Source of the DNA: Bacteroidia bacterium
GTDB lineage: Bacteria > Bacteroidota > Bacteroidia > JADZBD01
NCBI GenBank assembly: GCA_020852255.1
Contig: JADZBD010000002.1
Span: 409,531-473,530, forward strand
Direction: 5' to 3'
DNA: 64,000 nt
Below are positions 33,152 to 42,796 of this stretch, piece after piece. The notes beneath the pieces are model-generated. The model did not search any database. It was not told the DNA's origin and saw only the letters and a program-made list of their open reading frames with translations. The position numbers and the translations under genes were made by a program. Position 1 is the stretch's first letter, and every line of letters begins with the position of its first letter.

Positions 33152-33550
33152 TCAGATCAGGAGAATTTGTATGAGGCGAAGAATACTAACGCCGAGATTG
33201 GGCGGATCGAAATCGGAAGGCTTTTCATCCTGTCCCTCACTTTCTGAATCCGAGGCGGGTGAAAGGAATGGAATACCCACAATCTGGATCGGCTCATCGG
33301 AAGACTCCGGTTTAACTGTTGCTGTATGTGCCCCGGTATTCATTTCCGAAACACTCATCAAACAGCAATCAGGAGAAACACATGCGTTGTGGTGATCCGG
33401 ATCCTTTTTGCACTTTTTCATTTGCCCCAGTTCATAGGTGGTGTGCCCGCTGCCGGTACAGATCATGCGCGAAAGGGTAAATCCTCCTCCCGCCGCAAGG
33501 GTAAGAAGAATCATCACAAAAAGAATACTATGCCTTAGAATGAATTTCAT
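33152..33550 (-). CDS. HYC_CC_PP-type small secreted protein
   Basis: The 132-residue protein starts with a hydrophobic segment (HSILFVMILLTLAAGGGFTL). It has conserved-looking cysteines in SRMICTGSGHTTYELGQMKKC and SPDCC, an acidic linker, and a C terminus of DPPNLGVSILRLIQILLI. This pattern (early Cys, then CC, then PP with a hydrophobic end) matches small Bacteroidota proteins called HYC_CC_PP, usually next to metal TonB receptors. It is the first gene of this operon. Metal binding is plausible but unproven. Confidence 0.7.
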   Translation of the reverse strand: MKFILRHSILFVMILLTLAAGGGFTLSRMICTGSGHTTYELGQMKKCKKDPDHHNACVSPDCCLMSVSEMNTGAHTATVKPESSDEPIQIVGIPFLSPASDSESEGQDEKPSDFDPPNLGVSILRLIQILLI

Positions 33551-33650
33551 TCACAACAAAGATAGATCAAAGAGCGAGAATGGTACAAGTACAAAAAGAG
33601 CGGTTAACGTAGATTAACAAAGCTCGCAAAGCTTTACATCATGTTGTATT

Positions 33651-35237
33651 TCAAGCACTTACCTTTGCTCCACGATGATGGGGCGGATAATCAATCGTAT
33701 AATGCAGTCCCCGGCTTTCCTTTCTGGCCATTGCATGCTTGATAATAATATACCCCACCTTGATCAGGTTTCGCAGTTCACACAGACCGGGGAAGATAGT
33801 AGTGCGTTCATAAAGCGTTTCCGTTTCACGGTGAAGGATCAGCAAGCGGTCGAAGGCCCGTTTGAGACGAAGATTAGACCTGACGATGCCTACGTAATTA
33901 GTCATGATAGCCTGCACTTCCTGCAGGCTTTGGGTGATGAGTACCATTTCCTCGGCATTGATGGTACGTTCTGCGTTCCAGTCAGGAATATCGTTTCTGT
34001 ATTGCACCGAACCTGCATGCGAAAGGGCATATTGAGCTGCATGATGAGCATAAACAACTGCTTCCAGCAGGGAATTGGATGCCAGGCGGTTCGCTCCGTG
34101 TAATCCGGTACGTGAACATTCGCCCACGGCGAGAAGGTTTTTGATACTGGTTCGCGCCTGTTTGTCCACACTGATTCCTCCGCACATATAATGGGCGGCG
34201 GGCACCACGGGAATAGGTTGTTTTGTGATATCAATTCCCAGCGAGCTGCATTTATTCATGATATTGGGAAAGTGTTTCTTCATTCCGTCGCGGTCAAGCT
34301 GCGTACAATCGAGCCAGACAAAATCTTCTCCGCGAATTTTCAGTTCGTTATCAATACTGCGGGCCACAATGTCTCGAGGTGCAAGCGATCCACGTGCGTC
34401 GTATTTGCCCATAAATTCCTTGCCATCGGCTGTTTTAAGCACTCCACCAAAACCGCGCATGGCTTCGGTGATAAGAAAGGCCGGTTTTTCATTGGGATTA
34501 AACAAGGACGTGGGGTGGAACTGAAAGAATTCCATATCCTCCACTCTGCCTTTAGCACGATAGACCATAGCCACCCCATCACCCGTAGCGATCAGGGGAT
34601 TGGTGGTGCTGGCATATACATGTCCTGCACCACCTGTTGCCATAAGCGTCACTTTAGACAAAATCTGGTCCACCTGCTGATTACGGGTGTTGAGTGCATA
34701 CACCCCAAAGCACTCGATATCCGGAGTTCTGCTATTGACATACACGCCCAGATGATGTTGAGTGATAAGGTCAAGCGCAAAGTAATGATCAAAGATTTCG
34801 ATATTGGGATGCGCATGCACTTTCGCCAGAAGAGCCCGTTCTATTTCGAATCCGGTTTTGTCTTTAAAGTGAAGGATCCTGTTTTCGGAATGCCCTCCCT
34901 CCCTGCCAAGATCAAACGCTCCCCTGGCGTCTTTATCGAATTCCGCTCCATATTTTACAAGTTCCAGAATGCGGTCGGTTGATTCCTCCACCACCATCCG
35001 GACCACTTCCTGATCACACATTCCGTCGCCCGCGATCAGGGTGTCGCGTATATGCTTCTCGAAAGTATCCGGTGCATGCATTACTGCGGCAATTCCGCCC
35101 TGTGCATATTTGGTATTGGACTCCGCCTCATCCGATTTGGTAATGATCAGCACTTTTCCTTTCGCCGCTACCTTTAGGGCATAGGAAAGCCCCGCAATAC
35201 CGGAACCAATTACAAGGAAATCAGTATACCGTTTCAT
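33651..35237 (-). CDS. nadB: L-aspartate oxidase
   Basis: This 528-residue flavoenzyme oxidises L-aspartate to iminoaspartate in NAD biosynthesis. It shows the FAD-binding GSGIAGLSYALKVA, then TKYAQGGIAAV, FHPTSLFNP, APRDIVARSID, HYMCGGISVD and GLHGANRLASNSLLEA. Length and motifs fit the bacterial enzyme. nadA and nadC are not in the window. The gene is divergent from the Nfu gene at 35348. Confidence 0.96.
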   Translation of the reverse strand: MKRYTDFLVIGSGIAGLSYALKVAAKGKVLIITKSDEAESNTKYAQGGIAAVMHAPDTFEKHIRDTLIAGDGMCDQEVVRMVVEESTDRILELVKYGAEFDKDARGAFDLGREGGHSENRILHFKDKTGFEIERALLAKVHAHPNIEIFDHYFALDLITQHHLGVYVNSRTPDIECFGVYALNTRNQQVDQILSKVTLMATGGAGHVYASTTNPLIATGDGVAMVYRAKGRVEDMEFFQFHPTSLFNPNEKPAFLITEAMRGFGGVLKTADGKEFMGKYDARGSLAPRDIVARSIDNELKIRGEDFVWLDCTQLDRDGMKKHFPNIMNKCSSLGIDITKQPIPVVPAAHYMCGGISVDKQARTSIKNLLAVGECSRTGLHGANRLASNSLLEAVVYAHHAAQYALSHAGSVQYRNDIPDWNAERTINAEEMVLITQSLQEVQAIMTNYVGIVRSNLRLKRAFDRLLILHRETETLYERTTIFPGLCELRNLIKVGYIIIKHAMARKESRGLHYTIDYPPHHRGAKVSA

Positions 35238-35335
35238 TGTATAAAGTTAATAATACCTTGAACATGCGCTTTAAAAAGGATGATTCAGGAAATGGCTGCG
35301 CTGCAGAAATATAAACGGGATTAAGAAGAATTTCC

Positions 35336-35343
35336 GAAATTTG
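35336..35343 (+). promoter_or_regulatory. -7-like box (GAAATTTG) of the Nfu gene
   Basis: GAAATTTG differs from TAnnTTTG at the first base and ends 4 nt before the ATG at 35348. The spacing is the same as at other leaderless candidates in this window. The call is tentative. Confidence 0.3.
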
Positions 35344-35347
35344 CCCC

Positions 35348-35971
35348 ATGGAGAAACAAGCACCTGTTCTGTTCTACGCAGAAATGACACCCAATCCTCT
35401 GGTGATGAAATTCGTGTGCGACAAAAATCTTATTCAAGCCGGCGCGAGTGCTGAGTACACAAAGATGTCTGAAACCTCCGGATCTGCACTGGCAGCGGCA
35501 TTGTTTCAGTTTCCTTATGTACAGGGGGTTTTCATCTCCTCCAACTTCGTATCAGTAACGCGGAACCCGACGGCTTCCTGGGACGATGTAATGAATGAAT
35601 TGCGTGAATTCCTCCGGCAATTCATGGCCATGGATATTGATCCCGTTGCCCAATTGCCAATGAAAGAAGTCTTCTCCGATTCTTCTTTCAGCGAAACCCT
35701 GCAGGTTCCCACTCAGCATAATCCTCCCGGCAACGAAACCGAGCAAAAAATCGTGGAGGTACTTGATCAGTATGTTCGTCCTGCCGTGGAATCAGACGGC
35801 GGCCTGATCACCTTTATTTCATTCATCAATGGCCGTGTAACCGTACAGTTGCGCGGTGCCTGCAGCGGCTGTCCTTCTTCTTCTGTTACTCTAAAATCCG
35901 GTATTGAAGCATTGCTCAAACGCATGGTACCGGGCGTGGAGGAAGTGGTAGCGGAACTCCCCCGGCCATAA
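35348..35971 (+). CDS. NifU/Nfu-family iron-sulfur cluster carrier
   Basis: A 207-residue protein with an N-terminal Nfu scaffold domain (about 1-100, TPNPLVMKFVCDKN, ALFQFPYVQGVFISSNFVSV). A C-terminal NifU domain (about 125-205) carries the cluster-binding RGACSGCPSS (CxxC), with ESDGGLITFISF before it. It takes 4Fe-4S clusters to target enzymes, possibly including NadA of the NAD pathway whose nadB lies next to it. Its stop lies in a hairpin shared with the convergent alpha-2-macroglobulin gene. Confidence 0.93.
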   Translation: MEKQAPVLFYAEMTPNPLVMKFVCDKNLIQAGASAEYTKMSETSGSALAAALFQFPYVQGVFISSNFVSVTRNPTASWDDVMNELREFLRQFMAMDIDPVAQLPMKEVFSDSSFSETLQVPTQHNPPGNETEQKIVEVLDQYVRPAVESDGGLITFISFINGRVTVQLRGACSGCPSSSVTLKSGIEALLKRMVPGVEEVVAELPRP

Positions 35972-35999
35972 CCCCCGACCCAAAGGAAGGGGGCTATGG
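35966..35999. terminator. Hairpin between convergent genes (possible bidirectional terminator)
   Basis: CCATAACCCCC (35966-35976) pairs with GGGGGCTATGG (35989-35999) with one mismatch. It lies between the convergent Nfu and alpha-2-macroglobulin genes. There is no strong T tract on either side, so intrinsic termination is uncertain. Confidence 0.45.
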
Positions 36000-36004
36000 A
36001 AATC

Positions 36005-39000
36005 CTACCTTCCCACAAGTCCGCTCCCTCTTACAACTTCTACCCACATTCCGGGAACTCGTGCAGCAATGGTATTATCATACATTGCTTCTGTTTCTAC
36101 CGTTGGCAGATAAAACTTACCAAGATACGTTGCATTCAGTCTTATTTTGAATGTCTTTGTGCCATTCTTTTGCAGATTATAATAAGTGTATACCCTGTCG
36201 TCTCGCACATCCTGATATGTATATCCGGAGTTTCCGGTACTGAATTCATCCATCCGAGCATTATGTATCTCCCATCCGCTCGGAAAGATTTGGTTCAAGG
36301 CCATTTCATTCAGATTTCCCTTTGTTCCGGCGTGATCTACTTTCACCTCGGCGATAAAATCTGTTCCCTGGCTCAGCTTCTTCACATCAATAGGGTTGCC
36401 CTTTATGTCAGTGTATCGTACCGAAATCTTCACATGATTACTGAAAGCTGAAGGATCACCGATCAGCGGAATACCGCGTCGGATCATTTTTACATACAGA
36501 ACGGAAGTTCCGGTATTTCTAAGTTGCAACTTGCCATTTTTGATCAGATCCTTTCCTTCCATGCGAACATGCTTTACCGGCGTAGAAGAGGTGAAGGATT
36601 GCTCACCTGCACCGTTGAGTGAATACCCCGCGCTGATCACGGGAGTTGTTCCGTTCCCGCTCACATATTTAATCATAGCAATCAGGCCATACGCTGTTTC
36701 CTGGGTGCTCATCCACTGATCGGAGCTGAGTGATTTAGCTACTTCATCTGCCAGCGTTTTAGCGCCGTTCATTTCCTGAAGCAAGCTCAATGTTTCCAGG
36801 ATCATCGCCCGGTCACGATAATCAGAACCATAAGAATACGAGAGTTCCTTATAGGGTTTCACTAACCAGTTCAGTCCTTTAACCATATTCCGTGCTACTT
36901 CATCCTGTCCGACCAGCTGATAGGCCGCGGCCAGGCGCCATCTTGACTCGGTGCTAAGGTTTGGCATTTCACGCATCCGGTTCATCGATCCCATCTCAGG
37001 CTGTTTGGCCAAAGCAAGAGTGTAAAGGCGGTAAGCCTGAATCAGCTGGTAACTTTCCGATCCGTGCGGATGCGAGTATTTATTATTGGTTCCGGTCCAG
37101 TCTTTGGCCGCACGGGTCTGGTATTTTACCCAACGGTTTTTCATACTTGCTGGAACGCTGTAACCCAGCTTTTCTGCTTCCATTAAAAAATGGCCGGCAT
37201 AATTACTGCCCCACTCGCTGGTATAGCTTTCGCCCGGCCAGTAAGAGAATCCACCCGCTCCGGTCTGAAAGAGCTGTATTCTCTTGATTCCTGCCTTTAC
37301 ATTTTTTGTTATCTGATCCTTTTCTTTGGTGGTGAGTTCCAGCAGATTTCCCACGAGCAGCTGCGGAAATACAGAAGAAGTAGTTTGTTCAATACATCCA
37401 TGAGGATACATCATCAGGTACTGCAGACGTTTCTCCAGATCCATGGGAGGTACGGAACTGATTTCGAGAACACCTTTATTGGTGCCACCCATTCCGGTGA
37501 AACTATAATCCAGCGACCAGCTTTTACCGGGTTCCAGTACGATTTCATCGATATCTGTTACCTCCGGGTTCGGCGTTCTCACATCAATTTCGATCTCCGA
37601 AACAGATTTCTCACTGCCGGATTCCGCTATCACACGTACGGATCCCAATCCGGTTTTGGGCGCAACTTTCATTTTAAAGTTGATCACTTCATCTCCGATA
37701 TCCTTGAAGGTGAGTTCCTGAGTAGAAGAACCTTCCAGGGTGAAGAGTGAATTCACCTCTACCCTCACCTTTACATTCTTCACCTGCTTCTCCATGGCAA
37801 ACACATTCACAGGAAGCTCAACGGTTTCCTGAGGACCAAGCACACGGGGCAGCGTAGCTAAAACCATGAGCGGTGTACGCACGGCTACGGTTTTATCTGC
37901 AGAACCGTAGGCCCCGTTGTGCCCGGCCACAACCATCACCCTAACTGATCCCACGTAGTTAGGAATATCCAGGGTATGTGACTTTGTTTCTCCAGGAGCA
38001 ACATAGAAGGGTCCGATAAATCTGACCATTGGTTTGAAACGGTTGGCCTTTGCATTGTTTCCTTCTTCTTCCATTCCATCACCACCGATGCTGAGCATCT
38101 TGTCAACTTTTCCATACTGAGAGGCCATCACCTGGTCGAAGAGATCCCACGTTTTCACTCCCAGTGCCTCCCGTGCATAAAATGTGTTCCACGGTGCCGG
38201 TGTCTTATACTTTGTCAGGTCTAGTAATCCGTCGTCTACAACCGCCAGGGTGTAGGTCATGGGTTTCCCGTTTTTCTCTTTCACCATCACCGTTGCCTTT
38301 TCTTCGGGCTTCCACACATCCTTAGTGGTCAATACAGGATCCAGGTGTGTGGAAGGATCTTCCACCATCACGGGCAGTACACCATATAATCGGATGGGAA
38401 GATCTGTTTTAGTACGTGCGTGCGGCTGCATCAGCGTAACATGCACAAAAATATTCGGCAACATCTCTTTGGTAGCCGGTATCTCAATCCGGGTTTCACC
38501 CTCCGTTGTTTCAACCCAGCTCCGGCTGATGACCTTGCTACCCGTCTCCAGGCAAACCAACAAGCGGTTTCCCGATGCTGAAGGAATGGTAACTTTAATA
38601 GTTTCACCGGTAAAGTATTTATCCTTATCGGTAGAAAAATTCAGCATGGAGGCATTCTCGTTGTTGTTTTTATTTGATTTGCTCCACCAGGGGGCATCCA
38701 CATACACTACTTTACCGCAGGAATGGCCGCTGACCGGATCTGTGGCTACCACGAGGTAACGCCCCCAATGACTGTGTCCCAGCTTCAGTTTGAAGATACC
38801 TTTGCCGTTGGCAGTAACGAGTGCAGTATCCTTTACTGCCACCGTGCTGGTACGTGAAAGGTACCCGCCCAGATCTTCATCCTGATGATCCCACCACCAT
38901 CTCCATCCGATATTGTACACGCGTATATTTACGCCCTTCCGGTTAACAGGATTTCCGTTCTCATCCACGGTTGCCACTTCAATTGTATGGGTTTCTCCTG

Positions 39001-41590
39001 TTTCCAGCATTCCGCCGAAAAGCCGGCTTTCCGGAAAACGCATCCCAACATAGGAGCTGAAAGGTGAAACCTCTACGCTATGACGGTCAACGGAAAACTC
39101 ACCACCCTCTTCAAACACTTTGGTGGTAAAAAACGCCTTGAGTTTCCCCGGAGCATTCTCCGCAATCTTTAGTGACAGCGGGAAGGATGCATTGCCCTTA
39201 TCATCCACAGTTCCGTTAAAAACCGTTTCAGTATTGCTGTTGTAAAACCGAACAGGAGAATCGAATACGTATCCTATGTATTTGGGGAAAGTAGTGCTTC
39301 CACCTGTTACGTTCACGTCTACCTGTGCCTTCATATTCTTCGCCAGCGCCCCATGCAGCCATTTCACGGTTAGCTGACCCTGCTGCGTTTTATCGGTTGA
39401 GGAAATTCTCTCTTTCCCGAAGTCGAGATAAATCTTCAGCCTGTTCGGTTTGATCGTTTCCACTTTTAGGCTGCGCGTATAGGTCTTCTTTCCAACCGTT
39501 ACACGGGCCAGCCAGTTGCCGGTAATGGCATTGGGGTCCGTTGCCGTCCGGAAAGCATACATTCCGTTGAGGCTGCTGGTTCGGGTAATTTTATGAGCGG
39601 TTTCCCCGCGCGGACTCACCAGCTCAAATGTTACAGGGTGGTTGGTGGGTAATGTTTTCTGCTTGTCTTCCAGTAAAAAAGCGATGTAAATGGAATCACC
39701 GGGGCGCCAAACTCCGCGTTCTCCGTAAATATATCCTTTGATACCTTGCTGCACATCTTCCCCGCTCACATCAAATTTGCTGAGCGAATTAGAATACGAA
39801 TCCTCCATCTTCATATAGCCCCGCTGGTCCCCGCTCTTTGCCACCAGCAAAAAAGGTTTCTTGGGAAGGTTTATGCTCAGCATTCCCGTTGCGTCCGTTA
39901 CACCGCTTGTGATAACCTCCTGCTGATAATTCAGAAATTCGATGGTTGTTCCGGCCATGGGTCTGGTATCTACCAGACTGCTGACAAAAACATTCGCCAC
40001 CCTGTCGTTTCCGATCTTTGCGATTATTCCCAGGTCAGAAGCAAGTATATTCCTGCCGCGGGCACGGCCGTGGTAGTAATCGCGCGAACAAGGACTGTAC
40101 TGATCATAGTAATCCGACTCATAGGAATAAAACTCATTGTCATAGTAATTATAAAAGTCCTTATTCCGTGTATCAAACCATTCATCATCCTCCCTGCCAC
40201 CGAACCATCCGTTATTTTCCCCGGTATTTTCCTCCTCACCGGAACAATCACAGGCAGCGTACTCCTTTCTCATTTTCAATTCCACCCGGTAAATGGCACC
40301 GGGCTCAGGGCGGATATACTTCGCAATATCAATAGTGAAACGGTTCCAGGCATTCAGGTTCAGTTTTTTTCCTTTTTCCAGATCCACCTTTGTCTCTACA
40401 AGTTTGGAAGCCACCCTTCGCAATTCTTCATCGCCGTCAATGCTGTTCACTTGCAGGAACTGCGCTACATTCTTCTCATGAATACGAGAAATACGCACAT
40501 CCACAGCTTTCATTCCGATCACTTCAAAGGGGAATAGGAGATTTCCGGAATGCGGAAGGATATTTCCCTTGCCCACCAGACGAATCATAGGCTTCGGCGG
40601 TTCAAAGGAATATTCCCTTTCCTGGGGTTCATTCATCTTATAGCCTTTGGCATTCTTAAGTCCTGTGGAAATAGTCAGGACACGATTGCCTGTGATTCTC
40701 TCCGTAAGGAAAACATAGAGAGCATGCCCTTCGATCTGGAAACTCAGTTGATCCACTCCCTGAAGGCGCACGATCCCATCGAGGTTCTGACCGGCAAGCA
40801 GGGGATCCGAGAAATGGAGTTCGATGACCTGGTCCGGATTTTGCTTCAGATTGTCGTTACTGATGCTAAAATCGCCCATGCCGGGTACCCGCGACTCAAG
40901 TTTTCCGGAGTTGGGATCGCCCACTGGTTTTCCGTCATATTCCACCACTACTTTGGATTCTGCGGCGCCACGTTTCACGCTGTCAATCTCAAAATAATGC
41001 CGGTTACCTGAAGCATAACCCCAGCTAACGCGAAGCGGGCGTCCCTCCTGACTGGCCTTCAGTGTCTGATGAATCTCCGCCGTATCTGCCCAGTCGCTTA
41101 CCGTTACGTTTCCGTTGAGGTGCTGCCATTCATAATTATATGCATCATACGTTTCAGGTCCTTCAATATTCACCTGCAACTGCTGATTCTTAACGGTGAA
41201 CTGGAAACGGAACTCTTTATATTTATTGGGAACGTCAGCTACCTTATGGAGCTGAAAACCAGTTATATAGTGTGTGCTCACCGGAAGAGGCTTTGATGGG
41301 ATGAAGCGAATTGTTCGCTTGTTCTCCCACACCGCAGTTCCTTCCAGAGATGGCTCAAACTCGAACAGGGAGGCCAGCTCCTTGTTGTCCATAAATTTTC
41401 CATTGTACTCCTTTGCCAGAATAACAACGATCTGATCTTTCCGGGCAACCACACCTGAGGTGTATGCGGAAATATAGTTACCGAAAGCAGGGTCTGTTGA
41501 AACCGACTGGTTTTCGGGACCCATACAGGAAGAAAGGGTTATCATCACTGCAGTGATGATGACGAGGATGCGGATGCTGAACGTGCTCAT
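36005..41590 (-). CDS. Alpha-2-macroglobulin family lipoprotein with thioester motif
   Basis: Started at the ATG of MSTFSIRI, this is 1861 residues with a lipobox ending LSSC at residue 22, so it is probably lipid-anchored. MG domains fill the N-terminal half (GYIYGERGVWRPGDSIYIAF marks the typical bait-proximal region). The thioester motif PHGCIEQT lies at about 1398 and an alpha-helical TED plus receptor-like domain follows to the end. Bacterial A2Ms trap proteases in the periplasm; a pbpC partner is not seen here. The open frame extends 13 codons upstream, but those include a likely -7 box (TAATCTTG), which favours the later start. Confidence 0.93.
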   Translation of the reverse strand: MSTFSIRILVIITAVMITLSSCMGPENQSVSTDPAFGNYISAYTSGVVARKDQIVVILAKEYNGKFMDNKELASLFEFEPSLEGTAVWENKRTIRFIPSKPLPVSTHYITGFQLHKVADVPNKYKEFRFQFTVKNQQLQVNIEGPETYDAYNYEWQHLNGNVTVSDWADTAEIHQTLKASQEGRPLRVSWGYASGNRHYFEIDSVKRGAAESKVVVEYDGKPVGDPNSGKLESRVPGMGDFSISNDNLKQNPDQVIELHFSDPLLAGQNLDGIVRLQGVDQLSFQIEGHALYVFLTERITGNRVLTISTGLKNAKGYKMNEPQEREYSFEPPKPMIRLVGKGNILPHSGNLLFPFEVIGMKAVDVRISRIHEKNVAQFLQVNSIDGDEELRRVASKLVETKVDLEKGKKLNLNAWNRFTIDIAKYIRPEPGAIYRVELKMRKEYAACDCSGEEENTGENNGWFGGREDDEWFDTRNKDFYNYYDNEFYSYESDYYDQYSPCSRDYYHGRARGRNILASDLGIIAKIGNDRVANVFVSSLVDTRPMAGTTIEFLNYQQEVITSGVTDATGMLSINLPKKPFLLVAKSGDQRGYMKMEDSYSNSLSKFDVSGEDVQQGIKGYIYGERGVWRPGDSIYIAFLLEDKQKTLPTNHPVTFELVSPRGETAHKITRTSSLNGMYAFRTATDPNAITGNWLARVTVGKKTYTRSLKVETIKPNRLKIYLDFGKERISSTDKTQQGQLTVKWLHGALAKNMKAQVDVNVTGGSTTFPKYIGYVFDSPVRFYNSNTETVFNGTVDDKGNASFPLSLKIAENAPGKLKAFFTTKVFEEGGEFSVDRHSVEVSPFSSYVGMRFPESRLFGGMLETGETHTIEVATVDENGNPVNRKGVNIRVYNIGWRWWWDHQDEDLGGYLSRTSTVAVKDTALVTANGKGIFKLKLGHSHWGRYLVVATDPVSGHSCGKVVYVDAPWWSKSNKNNNENASMLNFSTDKDKYFTGETIKVTIPSASGNRLLVCLETGSKVISRSWVETTEGETRIEIPATKEMLPNIFVHVTLMQPHARTKTDLPIRLYGVLPVMVEDPSTHLDPVLTTKDVWKPEEKATVMVKEKNGKPMTYTLAVVDDGLLDLTKYKTPAPWNTFYAREALGVKTWDLFDQVMASQYGKVDKMLSIGGDGMEEEGNNAKANRFKPMVRFIGPFYVAPGETKSHTLDIPNYVGSVRVMVVAGHNGAYGSADKTVAVRTPLMVLATLPRVLGPQETVELPVNVFAMEKQVKNVKVRVEVNSLFTLEGSSTQELTFKDIGDEVINFKMKVAPKTGLGSVRVIAESGSEKSVSEIEIDVRTPNPEVTDIDEIVLEPGKSWSLDYSFTGMGGTNKGVLEISSVPPMDLEKRLQYLMMYPHGCIEQTTSSVFPQLLVGNLLELTTKEKDQITKNVKAGIKRIQLFQTGAGGFSYWPGESYTSEWGSNYAGHFLMEAEKLGYSVPASMKNRWVKYQTRAAKDWTGTNNKYSHPHGSESYQLIQAYRLYTLALAKQPEMGSMNRMREMPNLSTESRWRLAAAYQLVGQDEVARNMVKGLNWLVKPYKELSYSYGSDYRDRAMILETLSLLQEMNGAKTLADEVAKSLSSDQWMSTQETAYGLIAMIKYVSGNGTTPVISAGYSLNGAGEQSFTSSTPVKHVRMEGKDLIKNGKLQLRNTGTSVLYVKMIRRGIPLIGDPSAFSNHVKISVRYTDIKGNPIDVKKLSQGTDFIAEVKVDHAGTKGNLNEMALNQIFPSGWEIHNARMDEFSTGNSGYTYQDVRDDRVYTYYNLQKNGTKTFKIRLNATYLGKFYLPTVETEAMYDNTIAARVPGMWVEVVRGSGLVGR

Positions 41591-41728
41591 GGTTATGGTT
41601 TTATGCAATACAAGATTAAATCTGTTCATGTAAAAGAAAGAGGCCTATTGAGGGGGTGCGGGCACAGGGTTATTAAACGTTGGTTTCCGGGGAGTATGTT
41701 GCATGTGCATTTACTTCCGGCTGGTCGT

Positions 41729-42796
41729 TTACTTCCCAGCTTCCTCCCTTTTTTGCCTTGCGAAAACATATTGTGAAACGGATTTCCTGACCCATTCCCG
41801 CATCTCCTTCTTTGCGCCGTGAGCAAAGGAGATAAACCCTTTATCCGACCGGACCTGCACGCAAATATTGAGGGACTGTACATTTCCCTGGGTACCATCG
41901 TGCGCTTCAATAATCTCTTCGATATCATCCACATGAAGGTCCAGTCGTTTCAACTGCTGACCAAAGAAGGTTTGAAAAGTAATCACCCGGTCGTTCTGAA
42001 GAAGCAGATACTGGCCTCCCTTAATTGCCGCTCCTAACGCCAGCGTTCCTACAATAAGGAGTACAATTCCGGGCTGCCACAGGGGGCTCAGGAAAAAGCC
42101 GATGGCCACTCCGTACAGTACTACTACCCAGAAGGCCGCCAGGGGATATTTCCGTGTGATCATGAATCCGCCTTCGAGTGGAGTTAGAACGTAACGGTTA
42201 CTTTTGGGGAAAGCGGAAAGCGGTGTACTGATGTCCTCCTTTCGGGTACGCTCACTGAATTTCTTATCCAGGTCTTCTGCCTCCGTTTTTACATAATTCC
42301 CGTCATTCCCGGTTCGCAGCAACGGCAATCCGATCTGTTTGCAGCATTCCTCTGCGCGCAGATGCTGTGCCATCACATCCCGGTAGGCTCCCAGTTCATG
42401 ATTGTTTGTTTTTTCTCTGTGAACCAGCAGCACCGTGTGAAGGGTATAATTGTGTTTGTTTCTGCGCACCACCCGTGTGCCGGTAGTGATTCCCGAATAA
42501 TCGCTGAGAGGGATTTCCCGGCGTTTTGCAGAACCGATGAGGGGAGTGCGGGTGGATATCACATGTGTTTCGTTTACCAGCAGGTGTGTGCTAACACCGT
42601 TTTTAATCACTACCCAAACCGGAATAAGACCGAACAGTGCGAACAAGCCCAGAAAAGCGAACACAACGGGAGGTGTCCCCATTGACAGGATGGTCATGGA
42701 AATGAAACCGAGAATACTGAACCAAACCACACAGAAAACCACTCCCATTACCAGCTGGATGGTATTGGCCTTAGTGGTCATTTCAAATTTTGTCAT
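41729..42796 (-). CDS. Membrane protein of unknown function
   Basis: I do not recognise this protein of about 355 residues. It has two N-terminal membrane helices (about 10-55), a soluble part with LLVNETHVISTRTPLIGSAK, a second pair of helices at about 215-265 and a C-terminal beta-rich domain (LLLQNDRVITFQTFFGQQLK) that may be PH-like. The longest frame starts at TTG 42817 and overlaps tsaB by 35 nt; ATG 42796 preceded by AGGAC is more credible, and ATG 42781 is also possible. It follows tsaB directly on the same strand. Confidence 0.7.
   Translation of the reverse strand: MTKFEMTTKANTIQLVMGVVFCVVWFSILGFISMTILSMGTPPVVFAFLGLFALFGLIPVWVVIKNGVSTHLLVNETHVISTRTPLIGSAKRREIPLSDYSGITTGTRVVRRNKHNYTLHTVLLVHREKTNNHELGAYRDVMAQHLRAEECCKQIGLPLLRTGNDGNYVKTEAEDLDKKFSERTRKEDISTPLSAFPKSNRYVLTPLEGGFMITRKYPLAAFWVVVLYGVAIGFFLSPLWQPGIVLLIVGTLALGAAIKGGQYLLLQNDRVITFQTFFGQQLKRLDLHVDDIEEIIEAHDGTQGNVQSLNICVQVRSDKGFISFAHGAKKEMREWVRKSVSQYVFARQKREEAGK

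Noticed and set aside
34191-34982. 263-codon open frame opposite nadB
   Set aside because: It is antisense to nadB, which is firmly identified by motifs along its whole length.
39746-40537. 263-codon open frame opposite the alpha-2-macroglobulin gene
   Set aside because: It is antisense to well-conserved coding sequence and shows no recognisable protein features.
41626-41934. 102-codon minus-strand frame at the end of the unknown membrane gene
   Set aside because: It overlaps the C-terminal coding part of that gene in another frame and has no start signal.
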